Below, in pieces: positions 9,448 through 19,000 of a stretch of DNA of 64,000 nucleotides; within the stretch, counting starts at the first letter, position 1, and each line of letters opens with the position of its first letter. Made by a program: the position numbers and the translations under genes. The notes under the pieces were generated by a model. The model was given only the letters and a program-made list of their open reading frames with translations, was not told the DNA's origin and did no database searches. The DNA is taken from assembly GCA_963667575.2 (NCBI GenBank), contig CAXXHY010000015.1, positions 124,001 through 188,000 of the forward strand. Direction: 5' to 3'. This DNA comes from G963665495 sp963667575. GTDB lineage: Bacteria; Desulfobacterota; Desulfovibrionia; Desulfovibrionales; Desulfovibrionaceae.

Positions 9448-10383
9448 TCAGAAAGGATTGAGACAGACGTATTCGCCCAGACGGGCCACCACAGTGGACA
9501 GCACTTTGTCGGCATCTTCGGCTGAAAGTCTGCATGCGCCCACCTGGGCGTGGCCGCCTCCCCCGAAGTCCGCCATGAGCCTGCCGATGTTGACCTCGCA
9601 GGTTCGGTTGAAAATGCTGCGGCCCACGGAGAGCGAACACATGTTTTTGCCTTCCATGTACCTGAGCTGAACGCTCACATTGCATTCGGGAAACAGCAGA
9701 TAAGGCAAAAAGCGGTTGCCCGCCGGGACCTGGTTGGCCTGGCGCAGATCAATAACCAGTACGCGGCCGCACAAGCGCGCGTGATAACGCAGAACCGATT
9801 CGTATTCTCGGGTGTCCTTTCTGTAATGGGCTATGCGCCGCTGCATTTCCGGCAGTTGCAAAATGTCCTCCACCGGGAGGGTCTGGCACATATCGATCAG
9901 GTCCCGGTACAGGTCGCCCTCCTCCGCCAACGGCAGGGTCAGCCCCGTACGCGGATCCAGCAACAACCCCAGGAATATCCAGCCCTGCGGATCACGAATA
10001 TCCTGTTCGGAAAGCATGGCGCTGTCCACCTTGTCCGCGGCTTCCAGCAATTCCGCAAGGGCCGGTGGGAAAAAGGATTCACCTCCGTAATAATCCCAGA
10101 TAACATGGGCGGCGCTGGGAAGAATGAAAATGGCGGCCTCTTTGCCATCCAGTTGAATGGCTCCACTGCGTACGCGTTCCAATTCGCTTAAATGATGGTC
10201 GAACCAACCGCCGGTTCCTTCCACGTAGGGCAAATTGGCCAGAATATCGTTGGATCCGATATCCACCACCCCGTCCTTGATTTCCTGCGGATGGGTGAAA
10301 ACAAAATGATCTGCTTTGCCGGCCTGGGCCAGCAACACCGCGCACACGAGTCCGTCAAAATCTGCTCTGGTAACAAGGCGCAT
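9448..10383 (-). CDS. DHH/DHHA1 family phosphoesterase
   Basis: A 311-residue DHH-superfamily protein, cytoplasmic and manganese-dependent. The first metal motif is TRADFDGLVCAVLL, the second aspartate lies in DIGSNDIL, the DHH box is FDHHLSE, and the DHHA1 substrate-binding loop is FGGGGHAQVGACRL. Relatives act as exopolyphosphatase-like enzymes, nanoRNases or cyclic-dinucleotide phosphodiesterases; there is no PAS or GGDEF module, so it is not a GdpP type. GGGAGA precedes the ATG. Substrate unassigned. Confidence 0.85.
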   Translation of the reverse strand: MRLVTRADFDGLVCAVLLAQAGKADHFVFTHPQEIKDGVVDIGSNDILANLPYVEGTGGWFDHHLSELERVRSGAIQLDGKEAAIFILPSAAHVIWDYYGGESFFPPALAELLEAADKVDSAMLSEQDIRDPQGWIFLGLLLDPRTGLTLPLAEEGDLYRDLIDMCQTLPVEDILQLPEMQRRIAHYRKDTREYESVLRYHARLCGRVLVIDLRQANQVPAGNRFLPYLLFPECNVSVQLRYMEGKNMCSLSVGRSIFNRTCEVNIGRLMADFGGGGHAQVGACRLSAEDADKVLSTVVARLGEYVCLNPF

Positions 10384-10567
10384 TGCATTCTCCCGAAAAC
10401 AGTTTCCAGCTTTTTTACAGATTACCCAATTTCGTCCGCAAGGTACAGATGTGTAGCAACTCTTGTCGGCATTGCGCTTGACGCCTCAGCCATCTTTGGC
10501 GCATCATACGGTCCTCTTGTCCGCAACGCTTTGATTTTTCCAACAAACAGCAATACTGGATGTTTCA

Positions 10568-11320
10568 GTGGCACAAAAAAAACTCCGAGCCGACCAGCTC
10601 CTGGTGGACCAGGGGCTCGCCTCCACACGCGAACTAGCCAAACGGCTGATCATGGCCGGCGAAGTCTACCTGCTGCGGGGAGGGGGCAAGGAAAAACTGG
10701 ACAAACCCGGACGCCAGCTCGCACCGGGCACCACCCTGGAAGTACGCGAGCGCGAACGTTTCGTAAGCCGCGGGGCCTACAAACTGCTGACCGCCATCGA
10801 GCATTTCCAGATAGATTTCACGGGCAAGACCGCTCTGGACGCCGGGGCGGCCACCGGCGGTTTTACCGACTGCATGCTGCAGCACGGCGCGGTAAAAGTC
10901 TTTGCCGCGGATGTGGGTCGCGGGCAATTGCACGAACGGCTACGCCAGGATTCGCGCGTCATCAGTCTGGAGCAGGTCAATCTGCGCCTGGCGACACCGG
11001 ACCTGCTGCCGGAAAAAGTGGATGTGTTCACAGCGGACGTTTCCTTCATCTCCCTGGCCCTGGTGCTGGAACCCTGTTTGCAGTTCCTGAAACCTTCCGC
11101 AGAACTCGTGGTGCTGGTCAAACCGCAGTTCGAACTCGGCCCCGGACGCACGGACAAAGGCGTTGTCCGCTCCGAAGAGGATCGCCAGGAAGCCGTGGAA
11201 AAAATTCGCGCATTCGTCTCCGACACCTGCGGATTCGAGATTGTGGGCGTGGTTCCGTCCTCCATTCTCGGACCAAAAGGCAATCAGGAGTACCTGCTGT
11301 ACGCCGTACGCAATTGCTGA
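10568..11320 (+). CDS. tlyA: TlyA-family rRNA 2'-O-methyltransferase
   Basis: A 250-residue TlyA/HemA-type protein. An S4 RNA-binding domain (about residues 5-65, KLRADQLLVDQGLASTRELA) is followed by an FtsJ-like Rossmann methyltransferase: RGAYKL, then ALDAGAATGGFTDCML as the S-adenosylmethionine loop, DVSFISL, and VVLVKPQFELGPG with the catalytic lysine. In mycobacteria TlyA methylates 16S and 23S rRNA; by family resemblance the same is expected here. The start is GTG; I see no convincing ribosome site. Confidence 0.92.
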   Translation: MAQKKLRADQLLVDQGLASTRELAKRLIMAGEVYLLRGGGKEKLDKPGRQLAPGTTLEVRERERFVSRGAYKLLTAIEHFQIDFTGKTALDAGAATGGFTDCMLQHGAVKVFAADVGRGQLHERLRQDSRVISLEQVNLRLATPDLLPEKVDVFTADVSFISLALVLEPCLQFLKPSAELVVLVKPQFELGPGRTDKGVVRSEEDRQEAVEKIRAFVSDTCGFEIVGVVPSSILGPKGNQEYLLYAVRNC

Positions 11321-11555
11321 ACCATCCTCGTTGTTTTATTACACTCCTTTTTTCTCAAGATATTAGATTCTTGCACAGCACCAGTCTTTTTCAGCAAAAT
11401 ACCATTGAACTATTCATAATATTCCATTAGCATATTTTAATACAAAACCAAGAGAAGTTATTCTCAACTCAAAGTCCGCATTCTTGCGCGGCTTCATAGT
11501 GTTCTTTGGTCAAAAACGGAGAATCTTCCTCAACGGCATTCACCAGGAGTTCCCC

Positions 11556-13118
11556 ATGCGAGCAAATCTGTTCTCGTTCAGTTGTCTGGCCTGCATTACT
11601 CTTGTCATCGTCCTTCTTTGCAGTATTTTTCCCATGACATCTACTCTGATCTGGCTGCTGCTGCTTTGCGCGCTGGCTCTTGCCTTTGCCATCGGGGTCC
11701 TGCTGCAGACCAATGCCCGCCAGAGCTTCAGATCCGGACTATCCGAACAGATTTCCAATGTCATGCAGGACAGAAAAGTGGATTACGCCCTGCTTGAGAT
11801 GCAGGGAGAACTGGGAACTTCCATCAAAGAACTTATTGCCGAACTGCGCCGTCAGAAGGGGCTGGTCCATGGCGTTCTCGGCGGACTGCCCATGCCGTTT
11901 TTGCTTGTGGACACCAAGGAAAGAACCCTGATGACCAACAAGGCCACCATGGAAATGCTCGAGATCGACTCGCCGCCCGAGAGCCAGTACGGGCGGACGC
12001 TTTCCGAAGTGTTCTACAACGACAGCACGCGCACCAGCGTGGTGGGCAAGGCCATGAATACCGGCGAAATCTTCGCCAACCGGGAAGTCTCCATCACAGG
12101 GCACAAAGGCGGAGTCCGCCATGTCCTGTACAATGTCTACCCCCTGTACGACCTGGAAGAGAACTGCATCGGCGGCATCTGCATCTACCTGGACATGACG
12201 CAGCTCAAGGCCAAGGAAGAAGAGATCTGCAAACAGAACGAACTGATCGGCAATGCGGCGGACAGGGCCACGGGAGTTGCCGAGACCCTGGCCACTGCTT
12301 CCGGGCAGTTGTCCGCGCAGGTGGACGACAGCCGCTCCCTCGCGGAAACACAGCGCGCGCGTACCAGCGAAGTGGCCCAGTCCATAGGCCAGATGAGCGC
12401 CTCCATTCTGGAAGTGGCGGACAATGCCCGTTCGGTGACAGAACTGGCTGAAAACTCGCGCAATCAGGCTGCCCAGGGCGCCGAGGAAGTGGAACGGACC
12501 AAGCAGGTAATCATGAACGTTCGCAAGGAGGCCGAAGAGGTGATGCAGGACATGACCCACCTCGGCGAACAGGCCGAACGTATCGGCGATGTGCTCAACG
12601 TCATTTCCGACATCGCGGACCAGACCAATCTGCTGGCGTTGAACGCCGCCATCGAGGCAGCCCGTGCCGGAGAGGCCGGACGCGGATTCGCCGTGGTGGC
12701 CGACGAGGTACGCAAACTCGCCGAAAAGACCATGACGGCCACCAAAGAAGTGGGCAGTGTGGTCCGGGCCATCCAGGACGGGGTGGAAAAGAGCAGATCA
12801 TCCAGTGAAGCGGCTGTGTCCTCCGTCATGGCCGGTGTGGAATCCGCCACATCCGCCGGGGAAAAGATCAAGGATATCCTCGCATTCATCGAGCAGACCT
12901 CCGGCCGCGTACGCGACATAGCCGATGCGGTGGGACAGCAATCCCTGGTCAGCGACCAGGTATCCTCCGCCACCCAGCACATTCAAGACTCTGCCGAGGA
13001 AACGGCCACAGCCATGCACGAATCCACCAGCGCTGTCAGCGATCTGGCGAACATGGCAAAAGAATTGAAAAAAATCATCGGGGACATGAAAAGGAACAGC
13101 ACGTTGGAATGCGCCTGA
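11556..13118 (+). CDS. Methyl-accepting chemotaxis protein with PAS domain
   Basis: A 520-residue chemoreceptor. Two hydrophobic helices (about residues 6-50) make a membrane hairpin with almost no periplasmic loop, then a PAS domain (about 100-215, ending in ICIYLDMTQLKAKEEEI) and the signalling coiled coil (about 235-510). The highly conserved hairpin tip is present (IADQTNLLALNAAIEAARAG, then FAVVADEVRKLAE). Lacking an external ligand domain, it probably senses an internal or membrane signal, such as redox or energy state, through PAS. The start follows CAGGAG by 6 bases. Confidence 0.93.
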   Translation: MRANLFSFSCLACITLVIVLLCSIFPMTSTLIWLLLLCALALAFAIGVLLQTNARQSFRSGLSEQISNVMQDRKVDYALLEMQGELGTSIKELIAELRRQKGLVHGVLGGLPMPFLLVDTKERTLMTNKATMEMLEIDSPPESQYGRTLSEVFYNDSTRTSVVGKAMNTGEIFANREVSITGHKGGVRHVLYNVYPLYDLEENCIGGICIYLDMTQLKAKEEEICKQNELIGNAADRATGVAETLATASGQLSAQVDDSRSLAETQRARTSEVAQSIGQMSASILEVADNARSVTELAENSRNQAAQGAEEVERTKQVIMNVRKEAEEVMQDMTHLGEQAERIGDVLNVISDIADQTNLLALNAAIEAARAGEAGRGFAVVADEVRKLAEKTMTATKEVGSVVRAIQDGVEKSRSSSEAAVSSVMAGVESATSAGEKIKDILAFIEQTSGRVRDIADAVGQQSLVSDQVSSATQHIQDSAEETATAMHESTSAVSDLANMAKELKKIIGDMKRNSTLECA

Positions 13119-13126
13119 TCAGGCGC
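13111..13126. repeat. Perfect palindrome at the end of the chemoreceptor gene
   Basis: GCGCCTGATCAGGCGC overlaps the stop codon of the chemoreceptor. It could form a short hairpin, but there is no T run after it, so termination is uncertain. Confidence 0.5.
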
Positions 13127-13696
13127 CGCTTCCTTGTCTCAATGCCGGGCTACTCTCAGTCACCCAAATGCCCCAACTGCCATGGGTAACGGACGGCAAG
13201 AGAGATACATGGCTGCCCAATGCGGATGTTTCGTTTTGCCTCTGCATGTCCGCAGCAACAGGACCGGGCAATCCAGGCAGCAGCTTCTCTGCCTGGCGAT
13301 GAATGTTTCTGGCCGACTCTTTCAGCATGCGCAATCAGTGTGCAACGTGTCCTGCTGTTCATTTGGGAATATGCAAAAACAACCGGGCCATCCGCCTGAT
13401 GACGTTACTGTCCCCCTGTTCATCTGATGATGGGACCTGCTGATGAACAGCCCCAATCTGCTGCAACAACCGCAGGGAACAGCATTTCATATATATCCCA
13501 CGGGCTGAAAAAATCCCCGAAGCTCCTTTTCGCTTTTGCGCAATAAAAGGAACACTGCCAAAGCACTACTTGCAGATTTCCATAAAATAAGGTTATACTT
13601 ACAACCTAAGATGCTCAAACAGGGGAACTTCCGGACAGTGCCGAACCGGTAAAAAAAGTCCGCTAAAGACATAAAACAACTCACGGGGCCATAAGC
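13119..13696. other. Intergenic region, no gene recognised
   Basis: About 580 bases between two plus-strand genes. It holds only short open frames without recognisable motifs. The last 200 bases become AT-rich and presumably carry the promoter of the HD-GYP gene; I cannot place -35 and -10 boxes with confidence. Confidence 0.5.
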
Positions 13697-14692
13697 ATGT
13701 GCGCAGTGAAAAGCACCATTCCCGATAATATTTCCGAAGAATACTACCAGATCAGTCCGGACATTCTGGCCAGCTTTCCCAAGTACCGCCCCCCCCTGGA
13801 CCTCTTCAAATTCAATGAGGACATCGCACAGCTGCAGCCGTATTCGCGCAAAGGGAACCGCCTGACCAAGCAGCAGGTGGAGGAAGTGCAGGCCCTGTGC
13901 GCTGACGCGTCACTGTTTGTCTGCCGTTCGGACCACTCCGTGTATTCCAAGCATATCGCCAAGCAGCTGGATCTGATCCTGGTGGACAGGAACCTCATAG
14001 AAAAGGAAATCGCCGATATTCTGGTGCAGGCTTTCCAGTTCCGCCTCCAGGGCTTTTTCGAGCAGCCGGTGCAGCCCACGTTCGACCTGCTCTACAAGGA
14101 CATCATGGTCCTGACGGAATACCTGAGCAAGGACGGCTACCGTTCCAAATCCCTGATCCGGCGCATCCAGAAGGAACACAATCTTACCAATCACTCGCTC
14201 AACTGCGGTTTTGTCGGACTCTGGCTGTATTTCAAGCTCAGGGATGGAGGGGCTCAGCGCCGCGAACTGGACCGTACGGCCATCGCGCTTTTCCTGCACG
14301 ACATGGGCATGTGCAAGATTCCGCAGTTTATCCTGAACAAAACCACCCCGCTGACCCAGGAAGACCGGCAAAAGATCAACATGCACCCTATACTGGGGGC
14401 CAAACTGGCGCAAAAGCTCGGCCTGACCTTTGATGAAATAAAATCCTGCGTGGTCGAACACCACGAACGCCTCGATGGATCGGGCTACCCGCGCAAAACC
14501 TCGGGCACGGATTTTTCCAAGGTCGGCAGGTTGATGGCCGTAGTTGACTCTTTTTGCGCCATGGTCAGCGAAAGGCCCTATGCCAAGGCCAAAGAGCCCT
14601 TGAAGGCGGCCACCGAACTGGCCGGCAGCAAACTCTACGACGCGCGCTACACCAAAGTGCTCCAGCTCGCGTACCAGACCGGCGAATTCTGA
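13697..14692 (+). CDS. HD-GYP domain protein
   Basis: A 331-residue protein whose C-terminal two thirds (about residues 150-315) form an HD-GYP domain, the class that hydrolyses cyclic-di-GMP. The HD pair is LFLHDMGMCKIP, followed by HPILGAKL, then VVEHHERLDGSGYP, which holds the HHE and GYP elements, and VVDSFCAMVSERPY. The N-terminal 140 residues match no domain I know; they include a possible degenerate sensor. No receiver or membrane segment is present, so it is soluble. It is followed convergently, 12 bases later, by another HD-domain gene. Confidence 0.87.
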   Translation: MCAVKSTIPDNISEEYYQISPDILASFPKYRPPLDLFKFNEDIAQLQPYSRKGNRLTKQQVEEVQALCADASLFVCRSDHSVYSKHIAKQLDLILVDRNLIEKEIADILVQAFQFRLQGFFEQPVQPTFDLLYKDIMVLTEYLSKDGYRSKSLIRRIQKEHNLTNHSLNCGFVGLWLYFKLRDGGAQRRELDRTAIALFLHDMGMCKIPQFILNKTTPLTQEDRQKINMHPILGAKLAQKLGLTFDEIKSCVVEHHERLDGSGYPRKTSGTDFSKVGRLMAVVDSFCAMVSERPYAKAKEPLKAATELAGSKLYDARYTKVLQLAYQTGEF

Positions 14693-14704
14693 TCCCGGCA
14701 GCTT

Positions 14705-15946
14705 CTAGTCGAAATCAGCCAGCAACGCGCCTATGTGCAAATCTCCAAGCATGGCGTTCTGATAGCGTTCGCGCATCCGCCAGATGGCCTGCTGGAGCTG
14801 ATCCGAGGAAATGCCGTTGCGCAGCGCCGTATAGGCCTCGATAAAGGCCGCCAGAATATCGCAGACCTTCAGGGCATCGCCGTCCTTGGGGTCCACCTCG
14901 TTGCGATTGTACGGACCGGATAATTCATCAAAACTGATTTCCCTGATCTTTCCGTCTTCCATAATGGTGTTTTTGAACTCGCTGCCCACATCCAGTCCGA
15001 GGAAATAGCACAGACGCTGGGCAATAATCTCATGCCCCCCCTGCTCCAGAGGCACCAGCACCCGGCGGGACAACTCCGAATCTTCGTATTTTTTGATCAG
15101 CTCGGCCACATGGCGGATGGATTTTTTCACCGGCGAAATAATGTCCCGGGTCAGCAGTTCGGGCATGTCATGGAAGAGCCCGGCAAAAAAATTATTCTGT
15201 CTTCTTGCCTTGCAGGCTCCCAGGGCAATGCTGAAAAAATAGGCGTAGCAGGCCACCAGAAACATGTGTCCGATGACGGATGTTTCCGGCACGCGCGGCG
15301 TCTGCGACCAGCGTTTCTGAAAACGCAGCTGACCGCACAGATGGGCAAACCGCCCCAGCGGAGTTTCCACGCCGCGGATCAGTTCCTCCACGCCGCGCAG
15401 GTCCGTGTATCCGGCCATGCCCTCGGTGAAGGAAGCCTCGATTTCCTTGAATTCATCATCCTGAAGATTGACGCCCTTGATCAGATTGAATTCCCAGCTG
15501 CTGGCGTACAGATGTGCCGCCTCCAGAATCCTGCGTCCCTGGACATTGCCGGGCTTGCCCTTGAAATGCGCTTCCAGGCGGGACCAGAATTCTCCGCCCA
15601 GGGGCTGCACACGGGGAGCCAGCTGTTCCAGCACCCAGTCGGTCAGCAGTTTGTAATGATCGGGATTGCTTTTTATCTGATAGAAAATGGGCGGTTTGAT
15701 GTCCGTGATAACCAGTCGGTAGAAGTACTCGAACATGCCGCCTTCAATCACGGTTTGTCCGAGATCCAATCGTTCCTCAAGGCTCAGCCCCTGGCTTTCG
15801 TGCATGTACAGCAACCAGGCCACGATCATCTTGTGGGCCTGCTTGTCCACTTCCAGCAATTCCATGGGGCGCATTTTATCGTTCCAGCGCTTCATGAAAG
15901 CACCGGCAAAAACAAACTGCAGCAGACTCTTGCGTATATTCGGCAT
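14705..15946 (-). CDS. HD-domain hydrolase, YfbR-like
   Basis: A 413-residue protein with a metal-dependent HD hydrolase domain in the middle (about residues 195-330). Motifs are TSVIGHMFLVACYAYFF with the first histidine, and FAGLFHDMPELLTRDIISPV with the HD pair, the arrangement of the YfbR/HD_3 group of 5'-deoxynucleotidases. The N-terminal 180 residues are helical with no known domain. The family suggests nucleotide or phosphoester hydrolysis; substrate unknown. GAGGAGAATTCC precedes the ATG. It ends 12 bases from the convergent HD-GYP gene. Confidence 0.82.
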   Translation of the reverse strand: MPNIRKSLLQFVFAGAFMKRWNDKMRPMELLEVDKQAHKMIVAWLLYMHESQGLSLEERLDLGQTVIEGGMFEYFYRLVITDIKPPIFYQIKSNPDHYKLLTDWVLEQLAPRVQPLGGEFWSRLEAHFKGKPGNVQGRRILEAAHLYASSWEFNLIKGVNLQDDEFKEIEASFTEGMAGYTDLRGVEELIRGVETPLGRFAHLCGQLRFQKRWSQTPRVPETSVIGHMFLVACYAYFFSIALGACKARRQNNFFAGLFHDMPELLTRDIISPVKKSIRHVAELIKKYEDSELSRRVLVPLEQGGHEIIAQRLCYFLGLDVGSEFKNTIMEDGKIREISFDELSGPYNRNEVDPKDGDALKVCDILAAFIEAYTALRNGISSDQLQQAIWRMRERYQNAMLGDLHIGALLADFD

Positions 15947-16067
15947 CCGGAATTCTCCTCGATGATTGCTTGCGTTCCAATTAAACGACTATACGGACGG
16001 CTCGTCCAAACCACAAGGAGGAAAGCGTCCCGCCTGGGGAACGCAACACCGCGTAGGCAATACGGAT

Positions 16068-19000
16068 TTACTCTTGCCGCAAAGACAGTCCGCAAAGCCG
16101 GGCAATGGAGACCAGCGTGCTCTGCATGCCGTCCGTGTCGAAACGCTCCAGCTGGTCGGTCAATTCCTTGAGCAGCGGAGCACAGGCCGTGTGTTCCAGC
16201 ATGGGAGTCAGGGTGTCCAGAAATGCCTGGCTTTCCACCAGGTCGACCTCCAGGGAGTCCGCCATTTTCTGCAGCAGCGGCGCCAACGCGGCCCGCACTT
16301 CCGCATCCACCGCCTCGCCCTCGGGAGGAACGGCCCCGGCCAGGGACTCCGGAGCGTTCGCCGCATCCGGCGAACTCAAGGCCAGAAGCCCTTTGCGCAT
16401 CTCATTGCTTTTCTCCTGAACGCCGTCGATGTCGAAAGCCTTCAACGACTCCCGCATGGCATGGCAAGCTGCTTCGAAAGCGCTCCCGGACACCAGCGGA
16501 CACAAGGTGTCCAGACATCCGAGCGCTTCGCTGATATCCGTTTCCAGAAAGGATTCGAACGTATCGAGCACCTGCAGCACCGACTCCGGGGATGCGGACA
16601 AGGGGTCGCTGCCCGTTATGGTCTCCTGCTCCAGGGGTTCGAGCACGCCGATGGACTCCATCACCTGTCCGAACAGGGACTGCAGCTCTTTCAGCTGTTT
16701 TTCCAGCCCGACGCCGACGCCGTTTTTCAAAAAAGCCTCCAGTGCGGCGGCCGCCCTGGACAAGCCCTCAGCCCCAAGATTGGCAGCCACGCCCTTGACG
16801 GTATGCAGCATTTGAACGGCACTCTGCGTATCATTGCCTGCAAGGGCCCGCTGCAACAGAAAAACAAAATCCGTATTGGAGGAACGGAAACGCCGCAGCA
16901 GTTTTCCGTAGAGTTTCCTGTTGTTGTGCACGCGCCGCACCCCCGCAGAAACGGACAGTCCGGGCAAATCCTCTTCAACCGGCGGACGTCCCGCAGTATC
17001 GGATTCCTCAGTGGGAGCCGGACTGGTCCGTACTCCCGGAGGCCGGGTCCATTGCAGCAAGGTCACGTACAGTTCATCCGGATCTATGGGTTTGACAATA
17101 TGCGCGTTCATGCCGGCTTCGAAACTTTTCTCCTTGTCTCCCACCAGGGCGTGGGCGGTCATGGCCAGAATGGGCACATCCTTGCCCCAGGGCGTATTCT
17201 GCTTGCGGATGATCGAAGCGGCCTCCAGGCCGTCCATTTCGGGCATCTGAATGTCCATCAAAATCACGTCGTAATCCGTGGTACCTGCCAGACGAATGGC
17301 TTCCAGGCCATTGCAGGCCACTTCCACCCGAAGTCCGGCCTGTTCTATGAGTTCCACCGCGATTTCCTGATTGATATCGTTGTCCTCAACCAGGAGCGCG
17401 TGCGCACCGGACAGCCGTTCTCTGGCTTTTTCCAGAGTGTTGCCCATCATACTGCCAGGATTCAGGCCGTCGGAGGAAACAATCTGCCCCCTGCCGCCGC
17501 CAAAGGCGCCCATGATCGTATTGAACAGCAGAGAACGACCTACGGGTTTGACGAGAATACCGTCGAAGCCCACGGATACATTGCCCTGCGAAGCCTCCTC
17601 TCCACTGTAGGAGGTCAGCAGGATGATCTTGGGAACAGGGACGCCCTGCAGCGTATTCCTGATTTTTTCCGCGGTCTCCACGCCATTCAGTCCGGGCATG
17701 GACATATCCAGGATAACGAGTTGGAACGGTTTGTCCGCAGGCGCATCCTGGAGCATGGCAAGGGCTTCCTGTCCGGAGCCGGCCGTGGAGACCTGAAACG
17801 AAAAGGACTCCAGGGTCTGCTTGAGAATATTGCGGGCCGTGGGATTGTCATCCACCACCAGGGTGGCGAACCGACGCATGTTGACGGGAGCGCTGAACAG
17901 CCGGTCGTCTGTTTTGTTCCTGTAAGCGAACCCCACGGTAAAGCTGAACTGACTGCCCTGATTTTCCTGGCTTTCCACCCAGATTTTGCCGTGCATCAGA
18001 TCCACGAGACGTTTGCAGATTGCCAGCCCCAGACCGGTGCCGCCGAATTTTCTGGTGGTGGATCCGTCCGCCTGGCTGAAGGACTGGAACAGGTAGCCCT
18101 GCTGTTTCTTGCTCAGTCCTATGCCCGTGTCCCGGACCACGAAAGTGATCAGGGCCTGCCCGTCGGATTTGCGCTCGAGACGCGTGCTGATGACTATTTC
18201 CCCTTGCTCCGTGAACTTCACTGCATTGTTGGCCAGATTTATCAAAATCTGATTGAGCCGGAGCGGATCCCCCACCAGGACTTCCGGGACATTGGGATCC
18301 AGGTTGAAAAGCAGCTCCAGCCCCTTTTCCCCCGCACTGAAAGAAATCAGGCTGCCCAAGGATTCCAGGACTTCCTCCAGGCGGAACTCTATGGATTCCA
18401 GATGCATCTTACCGGCTTCGATCTTGGAAAAGTCCAGGATATCATTGATGATATTCAACAGTGCAGTGGCGGAGATCTGAATTTTCTTGATATAATCAAG
18501 CTGTTTGTCATCCAGGTTGGTCTGCAGGGCCAGGTGGGCCATGCCCATGATGGCATTCATGGGCGTACGGATTTCATGGCTCATGCGGGCCAGGAATTCG
18601 CTTTTGGCCCTGGTGGCGGCCTCAGCCGCTTCCTTGGCCTCGATAAGCTCGTATTCCATCTTCTTTCTGCCGGTGATGTCCTCTTTCACGACCATATAAT
18701 GGGTGATCTGCCCTTCCGAATCCATGATGGGCGTAAACCAGGCCGACTCCCAGATACTTTCCCCCCGTGAGGAGGCGCTGACCAGATCCCCCTGCCAGGT
18801 GCCGCCGCTCTGCAGAGTGTCTTTCAGGACTTCAACCAGTTCATCGGAATTGCCGGCGGACAGATAGGTTGCGTACGAGGCCCCGACCACGTCGGACTTT
18901 TCCAGTTTCAGACGCTTGTAAAAGGTGGAGTTGGCGTATTCTATGTTCCCCTCGCGATCCAACAGCAGCATGGACACCGGGGAGGACTCCACGGCTTGCG

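Noticed and set aside
15966..18770. 934-codon plus-strand frame opposite the giant kinase
   Set aside because: It lies across the HPt, receiver and kinase regions of a certain gene and reads as histidine- and glutamine-rich noise.
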